Shown here: positions 1 to 7,856 of the stretch, in pieces
Numbering within the stretch: position 1 is the first letter of the stretch
Layout: every line of letters starts with the position of its first letter
Source of the DNA: an uncultured Mycoplasmatota bacterium
GTDB taxonomy: Bacteria; Bacillota_I; Bacilli_A; RF39; UBA660
Assembly (NCBI GenBank): GCA_946491675.1
Contig: CAMLYN010000048.1
Location: forward strand, 1-8,002
Length of the DNA stretch: 8,002 nucleotides
Direction: 5' to 3'
Notes under the pieces: generated by a model
The model's input: the letters and a program-made list of their open reading frames with translations, nothing else
The model's database searches: none
Told to the model about the DNA's origin: nothing
Translations under genes and position numbers: made by a program

Positions 1-27
1 CCTATTTTTATTATGAAAAATAATTAA

Positions 28-55
28 AAAAATAATACATTTTCGTATTATTTTT
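28..55 (-). terminator. Intrinsic terminator of the three-gene operon
   Basis: An 11-bp perfect stem (28-38 with 45-55) and a 6-nt loop (39-44). On the minus strand the right arm ends in a run of seven Ts (32-26). The TAA stop of the HEPN-STAND gene (54-56) overlaps the stem. Its stem is identical in sequence to the core of the cotJC terminator at the other end of the cassette. Bases 1-27 beyond it hold nothing recognisable. Confidence 0.8.
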
Positions 56-1769
56 ATATCAAATCAAGATCAATCGCCTTAGTATAGAAAAACTCAAAAT
101 AATCTTGTTCTGTAAAAGTATATTTTTCAAAATCCACCTCTTTAAGAATTCCAAGCTTAACGATCAAATCAAGCATCTCCTCGTTATCGAACCGATTTGT
201 TCTTTTATATTTATCGCAGTAATCGTTAAATATTTCAAATATTTCAAAAGTCGATAAAACAATATTATCTTCAAAACTATCATCCTTTTCAGACTCTTTT
301 GCCACTAAATATATCAAAACTCTTAAAACATCACTTGCCTTCTCATCCTTTTTGACCGTTCTCTCCCTATCGACAATTGCCTTTAAAAACGTTTCAATTA
401 ACTCACTAGAATCATCTGGAATCTTCTTGTGTAATTCAGTAATCGTAATTAAAGTTTTAAACATAAACGGATTTTTACATGCCTCTAATAAATCGTCGTT
501 CAAATCTTGCAGCCTTTCCCAAACCATCTCTGGTTTAGAAGAATTTCCAAAGACAAAATCTTTGATGATATTTTTAGTAATTCCCGTAATAATTAAAGTT
601 GGAGCCTCGTTGATAATTGAAAACGAATTATCATCTCTATCCGTGACAATTATCTTATTCCCTCGGTGAGTCTTAATAAATCCTTCCAAATAATTTAAAT
701 ATTCCACTCGCTTGTTTTTATCTTTAATTCGTATTTCGTTAATTCCATCCAAATAAATATTAAACCGGTTTTTCTCAATCATTCTCCTCACTAAAACTTC
801 GCTATTTAAATGAGTTTTAGTATTTATCATACTTTCGATAGTTAAATTAGAATCACTAACCCTTATCATATCTAAAATAACTGGAATCTTCACCTTTAGT
901 TTTTGCGCTTTAAACAAACATGCCTCCTTATAAGTTAAATTTTCCAGCAATGTAGTTTTTCCCATACCTGCATAACCGATAACTTTTAAATGATTAAACC
1001 TCTCATTAGCAAGTTCGAAATTCATATCATCTTCATTATTATCGGTAGTAATCTCATCGAAACTCTCATTTCTATAAGCAATCATATTTAAGGGAATATA
1101 TTTAAAATTATCGTTAACCTTCTTCTCGTAATCTTCAGTAATTTTGTTTATATAATCCTTATAAATTTCATCCTTCTGCATATATCTGTCCAAAATAACG
1201 TTCTTAAGCTTATAACACAATTCAATCAAAGTATAAAACATACTGATTAGATGGGCAAGTGGATTTTCGACCTTCTGTGAGTGCATAGCCGCATTTCTCG
1301 CACAATAAGTCATAACAAACGGTAGAACATCCGGATTATCTTTTAAAACATTTTCTGGATGCCGCAAATCTTGGTACAAAAACGGTTGATTATTTTCATC
1401 CTTGCGATAAATTATGTCGTAGTACTTATTAGTAGAACCTAAAATCTTAAACTCGTCATAAAGTTTACCAAGCGTAGCCGTTTCGATATGTTTCTTTTGA
1501 AAATCACTAGGATTGTAAATATAATATAGAAGTCTCAAAGAAGGTTCGATTAATTTAATATCGACGATACTAGGAATCTTCTTTTGGAGATTCTCTATTA
1601 ATATTTTTGTATCGTTTTCTACTGATTTAAGAGCTTCTATGGGACAATCCTTTGAAAAAGATAAAGCAATCAAATATACCTCGATTCGTTCCATTAACTC
1701 CTTCTTAGATAGCTTTTGGCCAGCGTCCTCGTAAAAATTAATAACCTGATTATAAATAAATTCCTTCAT
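54..1769 (-). CDS. HEPN-STAND (NACHT-like) NTPase, probable defence effector, 571 aa
   Basis: Seen: a P-loop GYAGMGKTT at residues 265-273 (K271), a Walker B strand YLDGINEI with D341 and E345, a sensor-like strand ending T-D-R-D at 376-379, NPFM and PDDSSE (P451) helices, and a C-terminal YTFTEQDYFEFF block from Y550, like the winged-helix end of NACHT modules. The N-terminal ~220 residues look all-helical and hold R158-N159-x3-H163, the R-x4-H pattern of HEPN ribonuclease-like domains. The chain ends straight after the NACHT C-terminal helices, so no repeat sensor is attached. The start chosen is the ATG at 1769. It has AAGGAG 7 nt upstream and lies 1 nt after the previous gene's stop; an in-frame TTG at 1793 would only translate the ribosome binding site as RRRRR. 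Known: HEPN-NACHT fusions occur in abortive-infection systems, where NTP-driven assembly is thought to switch on RNA cleavage. Inferred: this is the effector of the operon. The NTPase call is firm, the HEPN call likely, the defence role probable. Confidence 0.85.
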   Translation of the reverse strand: MKEFIYNQVINFYEDAGQKLSKKELMERIEVYLIALSFSKDCPIEALKSVENDTKILIENLQKKIPSIVDIKLIEPSLRLLYYIYNPSDFQKKHIETATLGKLYDEFKILGSTNKYYDIIYRKDENNQPFLYQDLRHPENVLKDNPDVLPFVMTYCARNAAMHSQKVENPLAHLISMFYTLIELCYKLKNVILDRYMQKDEIYKDYINKITEDYEKKVNDNFKYIPLNMIAYRNESFDEITTDNNEDDMNFELANERFNHLKVIGYAGMGKTTLLENLTYKEACLFKAQKLKVKIPVILDMIRVSDSNLTIESMINTKTHLNSEVLVRRMIEKNRFNIYLDGINEIRIKDKNKRVEYLNYLEGFIKTHRGNKIIVTDRDDNSFSIINEAPTLIITGITKNIIKDFVFGNSSKPEMVWERLQDLNDDLLEACKNPFMFKTLITITELHKKIPDDSSELIETFLKAIVDRERTVKKDEKASDVLRVLIYLVAKESEKDDSFEDNIVLSTFEIFEIFNDYCDKYKRTNRFDNEEMLDLIVKLGILKEVDFEKYTFTEQDYFEFFYTKAIDLDLI

Positions 1770-1770
1770 C

Positions 1771-4700
1771 CTATATCTCCTTCTCCTCCGCAATAACTAC
1801 GTTTTTAATTTTATCATATTTACTTAAATAAACCACATTTGAATTAATCGGCCCATTTACAACTATATTTGAGTTATCGCCAAATAATGCACTTATAACC
1901 TTTCCATTATTTATCTCATCGACCGTTATATCAGTCCCCTTTAATAAGTCCTTAATATCAATGATATCTCCCTTTTCTTCCGGCATAAATTTCTCTACAA
2001 GCAAGCCTACAAAACTTTGAATCGGGAAGAAATATCTCATCACAGAATTTAAATAAATATATTTAATCTTACTCAAATTTGTAGCATTGTTAAAAATATT
2101 TTTAATCACTTTAATAGGATATTTACTTTTATTAAAATCGTGCCTAAAACATAAATCCTTCAAATAATTAAGATCGTCCTTTTCTTTTTCATTGTATGAT
2201 TTTAAAAATTTTAGTGGCGAATCCATCTTGCAATACCTATTAATTACTTTTAAAGTTATCTTCTTAAAACTATTCACTTGTCTACCTATCAAATCTAAAA
2301 ACTCATCTCTATTTTGAGCCGGCTTTAACAAATCATTAACCAGTTTTATCTCGGTTGAATTAAGTGTCGTAATATGTGAGAAATAAAGTATATTATTCTT
2401 ATCGATAAAACTTATTATTCCAAGATACCTATTATCCTTTAAAATATTAATCGCTCCAGACAAATTTACCGTATAAATCTTCTTCTGGTTCAAAATTATA
2501 ATTTTACATACCGATTTATTAATAATTTCCAGAACCTTGAATTTAAAATATATATCTAAAACATTTAAGTTGTTATTTATTATATCCTTAAACATAATCG
2601 CAAACTCATCTAGTGGAATTAAATATCTAAGTAAACTACGCGTATAAATAAAGAATACCTTATTAATATTATTTTTATTTATAACCTGACTATTAAGAGA
2701 GTCTTTAATGTAGTTCTTAATTTTACAAATTAAATCTTTAACTTTTTCCTCACATTTAAGCTCTTCAATAACACTATAACAGTCATTTGCATTAAAAGAC
2801 CCATTAAAATACTTACTATCGTTTGTCTTTAGATAGAAAATATTTTTATTGATTGTCTCATAATCCTTTAAATAATCGTAAATCTGTTCAACCGTTTGTC
2901 TCTCGTTGATTATTCTCGCTATCTCTTCAAAATAACTCAAAAGATATTCTTTCACTTTCTCTTCTTTCTTCTTTAAACCATCTAGATTACAGAGCATATA
3001 ACCAGTTTCTAAATTATATCTGACCAGCGTTAAATCGCCCACGATTGAATTAGCCTCGCTTATAATATCATTGAGTCTCTCATTGTCAGTTGTTGAAAAT
3101 CTAATATTAAGTTTTTCGTTGTTAACTATGTTGTAAACACACCACTCGTTAAATCCTTTGTATGAATTTCTATTAACATCTGCGTATATCTTTATATTAA
3201 ATCTCTTTAATTTAATATATCCCTCACTGTTTGCTTTCCATATGTGGTATATATTAAACCTAAGCACCTTTTGAAGTAAGACATTTAAGGAAATAATTTC
3301 TTTAATAAACGAATTGTTATAAATAAATATTACCTTTTCAAAATCGTATCTCTTCACATCCTTAAGAAAATTCTCTTTGATAGTTTTTTTATTTTCCAAA
3401 ATATCAAGATCACTATTTTGTCCATAATCTTTATAAATCCAGTAATTATTTTCACCAAGCGCGACTATAAATTCGTAAACATCATCCAAACTTATCGAAA
3501 TGAGCTTTATAATTATTTCGTAGCACACAGATATATAAGAAGATAGTAACCTCTTTATTATCGGTTTTTTTAACTCCGGAAGCCTCTTCATTTTCCTGAT
3601 TTTATCTAAATCTTCACTATCCAAAGTATCCAAATAATTAGTTAGCAGTTCAATCATTTTTTTGTAACTCTGACTATTTTTATATTCCGATTTAAGAACT
3701 CTTATATTATCTACTTTAATTAACTTTGTTTTAGTATCGTATTCCTTTATCTTAAAAGAATAACAATATAAAGAATCATCATCGGTTTTATATTTATCCG
3801 TTACAAATCTTTTAGCAAGAAAATTTCTTGGACTCATAATTTTTTCATTTCTAATGTCTTCACAGATAAATTCGTAATTATCAAATAATTTTTCGATATT
3901 GATAATTTCTTCATCGGACTCTAAATTACTGACGACTAAATCGATAAACACATCTAAATGGAGTAAATATCTCGAAGCTGTATTTAAGAAAAAGTATATT
4001 GCCTCATCGATACTTAAAGTTCCATCATCAAGCAAAGTCTTATATAAATTGCAAAGTAAATCCTTATATGAATTCTTTTTATTCGATGGTAATCTTGCGA
4101 TTATATTACTAACATATAAGTTATGTTCATAATCGTTAGTATAGTAAAAAACGTTACTTACATCAGCTTTTAGACACTGAATCATCGTTTTATCAAAATG
4201 CTTCAGTAATCTATATTGAAAATGAATTAAACTGTAAACATCACTTTCGTCAAATTTGTATTTATGTGAAGATAACTTAAATGTATTACCATCATTATAA
4301 GCATCTACATACTCCTTATAATCTGAAACAAACTGATTATAATTGCCATAATTCTCCATTAACTCAATCTCTATAGTTTCATAAGCCTTGTTATAACCGG
4401 TAATCTTATACAAACTTAAGCCGCTACCATTATAACTTTTACAAATAGCAAAACTACTCGATAGAATCCCCCAAAGCTTATAATTATAATATAATCCCCT
4501 ATTCACAAATGATGATTGCATTCCGTAAATTATATAATCATTAAATAATTCTTTTATATTTGTTATATCTTTAGATACGATAAGCTTTATAAAATCGTTT
4601 ATCGAATAATCGAATTTCAAAGTGGTATTCATGTATATATAGATTAAATCATCAGCATTCTCTGGTGTCATATCTTCTAAAAGTTTAAGAAACTCATTCC

Positions 4701-6126
4701 GTATTTGACTTCTTATAAAAGTCTTATTGTTTACTATATAACCTTTTGAAAAATATTCTTCCCTGTCTTCATCGCCGCTTATACTTCTAAAGAAATTAAT
4801 ATGATTTAAAGCCCTGATTTTCTCCTTCATATAACTAAAGTTCTCGCCAGACGTTATAATCTTATAAAAAACGTTAATAATTCTTGATGTAATCTGAGGT
4901 GATACGATAATTTCTGGTATATATTTTTCACATTTATTGAGTTCTTTATTAAAATATTCATCTATATATTTAATGTCGTAATTAGCCATATCAAACAAAG
5001 TGAAAACTCTAGCTAGGGCTATATTGTTTTTATTTTTCATGTTTTGATCTAAATAGTTTATCCAATCCTTTTGGGCCTCGATATAAGACTCATCTTTTCT
5101 AGACCTTATAAAAAGCTCTTTCATAACTTCACTAATATCGCTATATATACGTCTTTTTCTTCCTTTATTTAATATTTCAAAATATTCAAATTCGCTTTTA
5201 TCTTTAGGCATAAACATATAAAAATCTTTTATTTTTAACCTTTTTAAAAAAGCAAAAGCAAAAGCATAATCGTTATTAGCTATAAGTATATTTATAATTT
5301 CCTGAATATCGTCATGTAGGAGTTTTAAAGGAGCCTTATCTAACATAGAAATTGTTTGCAAATCAAAACAGTGATATCTATATAATTTATTATTAAATGC
5401 GCATTTAAGAAATTTAAAAATCTGCTTATAATTGCTTTCTTTTAATAATATATTTATAACCATTTCAAGTGGTCCTTGTAATTTTTCTAAATATTCGGCA
5501 CCTTTAATTTCCTTGATTTGAACGATTAAATCGATAATTTTTTTCTTATAATCCTCAAAATTATCACTTTCCCTTATTGAACTCACAAGTTCTTTTAATT
5601 CGGATAATTTTTCTATTTTGGAAGGTGTTAGAAAATCAAGATAATCATTAAATCTCGTTAAAATATTTTCTAAATATTCAGCCATTTCATCACTTGAAGA
5701 TATCTTTTTTATATATTTTAAACTAATAGAATTTTTATAAGAATGATTTTCCTCATCGTTTTTATCCTTGGCCTCATTACAAAAACATATATAAGATAAA
5801 AATTTATTTAGTTTATCGAAGTCCTCAAGGTATATATATACTAAAATATTTTTAGAAAAACTTGTAATATCTATTTCTACGTTGTTTTTTAAAAAGTCAT
5901 ATAATCCCTGTTTATATTCTTCCTTTTTATCTATATTAATTTTAAGGGAATTTATAATTTTGGCAGCTGTTGCCAGATCTTTTTTTGTCCAGTAAGAAAT
6001 CCACTCATCTAAAAGAAGCAAGTTTTTACTTCTCTCGATTAAAGTTGTTCTTTTTAAAATATTATCCGGTGTTAAAAACCTTAAATATTTTTTTAAAACC
6101 TCACTATATGTTACCTCTTCTGTCAT
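1771..6126 (-). CDS. Giant repeat-containing protein of unknown family, 1451 aa, candidate sensor/scaffold
   Basis: I do not recognise the family. The protein appears soluble: I see no signal peptide, membrane segment, Walker A or nuclease motif. Residues 1 to about 470 look helical, rich in Leu, Ile, Lys and Glu, and resemble an alpha-solenoid without a clear repeat consensus. From about 485 to the end there are five diverged copies of a unit whose hallmark is a helix pair (like IYIYMNTTLKF then NDFIKLIV) at about residues 492, 707, 930, 1155 and 1352. Each is followed by a charged, beta-strand-rich stretch; the last copy is cut short. The gene starts at an ATG 12 nt after the upstream NTPase stop, with GAGGA 7 nt before it. 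The next NTPase begins 1 nt after its TAG stop. Sitting between two STAND NTPases that have no sensor of their own, it may supply ligand recognition or a scaffold in trans (inference). It could instead be an effector of a new kind. Confidence 0.85.
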   Translation of the reverse strand: MTEEVTYSEVLKKYLRFLTPDNILKRTTLIERSKNLLLLDEWISYWTKKDLATAAKIINSLKINIDKKEEYKQGLYDFLKNNVEIDITSFSKNILVYIYLEDFDKLNKFLSYICFCNEAKDKNDEENHSYKNSISLKYIKKISSSDEMAEYLENILTRFNDYLDFLTPSKIEKLSELKELVSSIRESDNFEDYKKKIIDLIVQIKEIKGAEYLEKLQGPLEMVINILLKESNYKQIFKFLKCAFNNKLYRYHCFDLQTISMLDKAPLKLLHDDIQEIINILIANNDYAFAFAFLKRLKIKDFYMFMPKDKSEFEYFEILNKGRKRRIYSDISEVMKELFIRSRKDESYIEAQKDWINYLDQNMKNKNNIALARVFTLFDMANYDIKYIDEYFNKELNKCEKYIPEIIVSPQITSRIINVFYKIITSGENFSYMKEKIRALNHINFFRSISGDEDREEYFSKGYIVNNKTFIRSQIRNEFLKLLEDMTPENADDLIYIYMNTTLKFDYSINDFIKLIVSKDITNIKELFNDYIIYGMQSSFVNRGLYYNYKLWGILSSSFAICKSYNGSGLSLYKITGYNKAYETIEIELMENYGNYNQFVSDYKEYVDAYNDGNTFKLSSHKYKFDESDVYSLIHFQYRLLKHFDKTMIQCLKADVSNVFYYTNDYEHNLYVSNIIARLPSNKKNSYKDLLCNLYKTLLDDGTLSIDEAIYFFLNTASRYLLHLDVFIDLVVSNLESDEEIINIEKLFDNYEFICEDIRNEKIMSPRNFLAKRFVTDKYKTDDDSLYCYSFKIKEYDTKTKLIKVDNIRVLKSEYKNSQSYKKMIELLTNYLDTLDSEDLDKIRKMKRLPELKKPIIKRLLSSYISVCYEIIIKLISISLDDVYEFIVALGENNYWIYKDYGQNSDLDILENKKTIKENFLKDVKRYDFEKVIFIYNNSFIKEIISLNVLLQKVLRFNIYHIWKANSEGYIKLKRFNIKIYADVNRNSYKGFNEWCVYNIVNNEKLNIRFSTTDNERLNDIISEANSIVGDLTLVRYNLETGYMLCNLDGLKKKEEKVKEYLLSYFEEIARIINERQTVEQIYDYLKDYETINKNIFYLKTNDSKYFNGSFNANDCYSVIEELKCEEKVKDLICKIKNYIKDSLNSQVINKNNINKVFFIYTRSLLRYLIPLDEFAIMFKDIINNNLNVLDIYFKFKVLEIINKSVCKIIILNQKKIYTVNLSGAINILKDNRYLGIISFIDKNNILYFSHITTLNSTEIKLVNDLLKPAQNRDEFLDLIGRQVNSFKKITLKVINRYCKMDSPLKFLKSYNEKEKDDLNYLKDLCFRHDFNKSKYPIKVIKNIFNNATNLSKIKYIYLNSVMRYFFPIQSFVGLLVEKFMPEEKGDIIDIKDLLKGTDITVDEINNGKVISALFGDNSNIVVNGPINSNVVYLSKYDKIKNVVIAEEKEI
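1777..1782 (-). promoter_or_regulatory. Ribosome binding site deciding the start of the HEPN-STAND gene
   Basis: AAGGAG lies within the last codons of the giant gene, 7 nt before the ATG at 1769. It shows that translation begins at 1769 and not at the in-frame TTG at 1793, and suggests translational coupling with the upstream gene. Confidence 0.8.
1927..4674 (-). repeat. Five diverged ~200-225-residue protein repeats inside the giant gene
   Basis: Within the 1451-aa protein the same helix signature recurs: IYIYMNTTLKF (aligned position 498), IYFFLNTASRY (713), IFIYNNSFIKE (936), FFIYTRSLLRY (1161) and YIYLNSVMRYF (1358). The intervals are 215, 223, 225 and 197 residues. Each is followed by a second helix with an L/I-x-x-F/L core (NDFIKLIV, DVFIDLVV, DEFAIMF, QSFVGLLV) and, in copies 1, 2 and 5, an acidic stretch ending in N/D-I-(K/E)-x-L-(F/L). 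Copies 1 and 2 are closest. The DNA is too diverged to be a recent duplication. Confidence 0.65.
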
Positions 6127-6133
6127 ATATCAT

Positions 6134-6138
6134 TCCTC
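6134..6138 (-). promoter_or_regulatory. Ribosome binding site of the giant middle gene
   Basis: GAGGA in the 12-nt gap between the first NTPase stop and the ATG at 6126, with 7 nt spacing. A nearer ATG at 6133 is out of frame, so 6126 is the start. Confidence 0.7.
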
Positions 6139-7791
6139 TTATATTTCATTAATTATATCGTTATAGTATTTTTCGAAATACTGTTCATCTGCAAAAGTAT
6201 ATTTTTCAAACTCTACTTCCCTTAAAATTCCTAATTTTATAAGTAAATTAAGCATTCGATCCGCATTAAAATCTTGAATGCCTTCTTTATCTGAATATTC
6301 ATAGAAAATTGGAATTAGCTTAAAATGACTAATTGGCGGATTTACATTTACCTCGTCAGATTGAGTTATTTTAGTTAAAAGATATTTTAATATACCATCT
6401 ATATATTTCGCATAATCATCTTTCTTTTCGTAAATTTCTCTTTTTATTATACTGTTTAAGTAAATAGAAATTATCTCAGAAGAATCATCGGGAATCTTCT
6501 CTCCGCATTCAATTATCGTAATAATATTTTTCAGCATAAAAGGATGAGTAAACACATCAAACATCTCAGGATGATTTTTAATAACTCTTTTTACCTCTTC
6601 TGTCTTTTCGGGATTTGAATTTCCTTCTATAAACATTTCGATATCGTCTTCGTTCATTCCTTGAATAAGAAATGTATCCAAATCGTTTAAGACAGAAAGC
6701 TCGTCATTGTCTCTATCGGTTATAATCATTTTAATATTTTGATTTTCTTTTTTATTGAAAAATTCTTCTATAGTAATCAAAAATTCTTGCTTATTTTTTG
6801 AAGAGGAAATATTTATCTCGTTGATTCCATCTAAATATATATTGATTTTTTCACATTTAAGCAAATAATTTACTATTTCCTCGTTGTCTTTATCGACCTG
6901 TAATTTTCGGCAAATTAATTCTTCTATACTTTGCCACGTATCTACTGTAATAAGATTAATAAGTACGGGAATTTTTCCTGTCTCATCGTATTTTAAAGCA
7001 TCTTCGTACTCTACATATTCGAGTGTTGTCGTCTTACCCACACCGGCATACCCGATAAGTTTTATCTTCGTGTATTGCTCATTTACCACTTTAAAACCAA
7101 TTATCTCTTCCTCGTTTGTTTCATCGCTATCCAAATAATCATAATTAGTTATTTTTAAAACGCTCGCCGGAATATACTTGAAATTGATTTTACTCTCGTA
7201 ATTTTGTCTTATTTTTCTTATATATTCATCTATATTTAATTTCTTTAAAATATATTTTTCTGAAATGTCATCTTTTAACATTTCGCCAAGTTCAAGATAA
7301 GTTATGAAAATATTACTAATATTATCCCAGTAAATATTTATATTATCCGTATCTTCAGGATTTGCAAGTGTATATAACCCCTTAACTATAATTTTAACCT
7401 TCTCATCTTGTATATCATCTAAATTATTAATGTTAATATTCTTATATATATTATCCTTAATTAAATTTAACTTATTTAAAATTTCTAAAGCCCAGTCAAA
7501 ACAAAACTCTTGCTTATCGACTCCTTTGTTTATACATAATATATCTATAAATATATCTAAAAAATTTATCTTGTTTAATGATATCGTCTCTTCGTCTAAG
7601 ACCATTTTACTAAGTTCTAAATAAAAAGTATTTAACTTATCCTTATAAGCCTCATCCTCAGAATAAACATCTAAAAAACGGTCAAAGTTGTTTATCTTTT
7701 CCCTCGTCTTTGATAGAAAGTTTTTATCAATTTTTTGATATTTATCTTTGACAATTTCTAAAATATAATTTTTAAAAGTTTTTTTAAGCAT
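6139..7791 (-). CDS. STAND (NACHT-like) NTPase with degenerate HEPN-like N-terminus, 550 aa
   Basis: Paralogue of the third gene of the operon. Seen: Walker A GYAGVGKTT at residues 247-255 (K253), Walker B YLDGINEI with D321 and E325, T-D-R-D at 358-361, HPFM and PDDSSE (P434) helices, and the C-terminal LGILREVEFEKYTF block with Y531. A linker ending FKYIP (204-208) precedes the NTPase, as in the paralogue (222-226). The ~200-residue N-terminus is helical, but where the paralogue has R-N-x3-H this protein reads LYTLANPEDTD (139-149), so the HEPN catalytic residues are missing. There is no C-terminal repeat sensor. The ATG at 7791 has AGGTGG 6 nt upstream. It is the first gene of the operon and follows a promoter. 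Inferred: a regulatory or structural partner of the catalytic paralogue, perhaps a mixed oligomer, or a protein whose N-terminus now does something else. The NTPase assignment is strong; the biological role is inferred from family and context. Confidence 0.85.
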   Translation of the reverse strand: MLKKTFKNYILEIVKDKYQKIDKNFLSKTREKINNFDRFLDVYSEDEAYKDKLNTFYLELSKMVLDEETISLNKINFLDIFIDILCINKGVDKQEFCFDWALEILNKLNLIKDNIYKNININNLDDIQDEKVKIIVKGLYTLANPEDTDNINIYWDNISNIFITYLELGEMLKDDISEKYILKKLNIDEYIRKIRQNYESKINFKYIPASVLKITNYDYLDSDETNEEEIIGFKVVNEQYTKIKLIGYAGVGKTTTLEYVEYEDALKYDETGKIPVLINLITVDTWQSIEELICRKLQVDKDNEEIVNYLLKCEKINIYLDGINEINISSSKNKQEFLITIEEFFNKKENQNIKMIITDRDNDELSVLNDLDTFLIQGMNEDDIEMFIEGNSNPEKTEEVKRVIKNHPEMFDVFTHPFMLKNIITIIECGEKIPDDSSEIISIYLNSIIKREIYEKKDDYAKYIDGILKYLLTKITQSDEVNVNPPISHFKLIPIFYEYSDKEGIQDFNADRMLNLLIKLGILREVEFEKYTFADEQYFEKYYNDIINEI

Positions 7792-7797
7792 TATAAA

Positions 7798-7803
7798 CCA
7801 CCT
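7798..7803 (-). promoter_or_regulatory. Ribosome binding site of the first NTPase gene
   Basis: AGGTGG lies 6 nt before the ATG at 7791 and supports that start. It is unusual in falling at the predicted transcript 5' end, so either the leader is extremely short or a start site further upstream is used. Confidence 0.65.
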
Positions 7804-7809
7804 ACTCTG

Positions 7810-7818
7810 ATTATATCA
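7810..7818 (-). promoter_or_regulatory. Extended -10 promoter for the three-gene operon
   Basis: On the minus strand TGATATAAT is a consensus TATAAT with the TGn extension. No good -35 hexamer is found 16-18 bp upstream, as is common with extended -10 promoters. Transcription would begin near 7803, right at the AGGTGG ribosome binding site (7798-7803), leaving a leader of only about a dozen bases. This is the only convincing promoter between the terminator and the first gene. Confidence 0.6.
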
Positions 7819-7844
7819 TACTGATTATTTAAAACATATATATA

Positions 7845-7856
7845 CTTATATATAAG
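7845..7856. promoter_or_regulatory. 12-bp perfect palindrome upstream of the operon promoter
   Basis: CTTATATATAAG reads the same on both strands and sits 27 bp upstream of the -10 element, just after the cotJC terminator. Its position would suit an operator or activator site. The whole spacer is almost pure A+T, so a chance palindrome is quite possible. No known regulator site is recognised. Confidence 0.3.

Noticed and set aside
352..669. 105-codon plus-strand open frame
   Set aside because: It lies entirely antisense to the NTPase core of the HEPN-STAND gene, has no evident ribosome binding site and no recognisable motif; a shadow of the real gene.
3899..4132. 77-codon plus-strand open frame
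   Set aside because: Antisense to the giant gene, Ser/Lys/Leu-rich low-complexity composition as expected from reading an AT-rich gene backwards.
1771..6126. Giant protein as a third NTPase or a nuclease
   Set aside because: No G-x4-GK(S/T) P-loop, no DGxNE-type Walker B, and no HNH, PD-ExK or HKD pattern could be found by reading it through.
5970..6152. 60-codon plus-strand open frame spanning the junction of the first two operon genes
   Set aside because: It overlaps the start of the giant gene and the end of the first NTPase, both well supported, and shows no independent signal of being coding.
6884..7138. 84-codon plus-strand open frame
   Set aside because: Antisense to the Walker A region of the first NTPase; Ser-rich composition typical of a shadow frame.
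7430..7624. 64-codon plus-strand open frame
   Set aside because: Antisense to the N-terminus of the first NTPase, with no motif and no promoter or terminator of its own.
54..7791. Impression that CGA (a C-ending codon before GAT/GAA) is over-represented
   Set aside because: A hand count over the last part of the first NTPase gene gave only 2 C-ending out of 8 relevant codons before G, so the impression was not supported.
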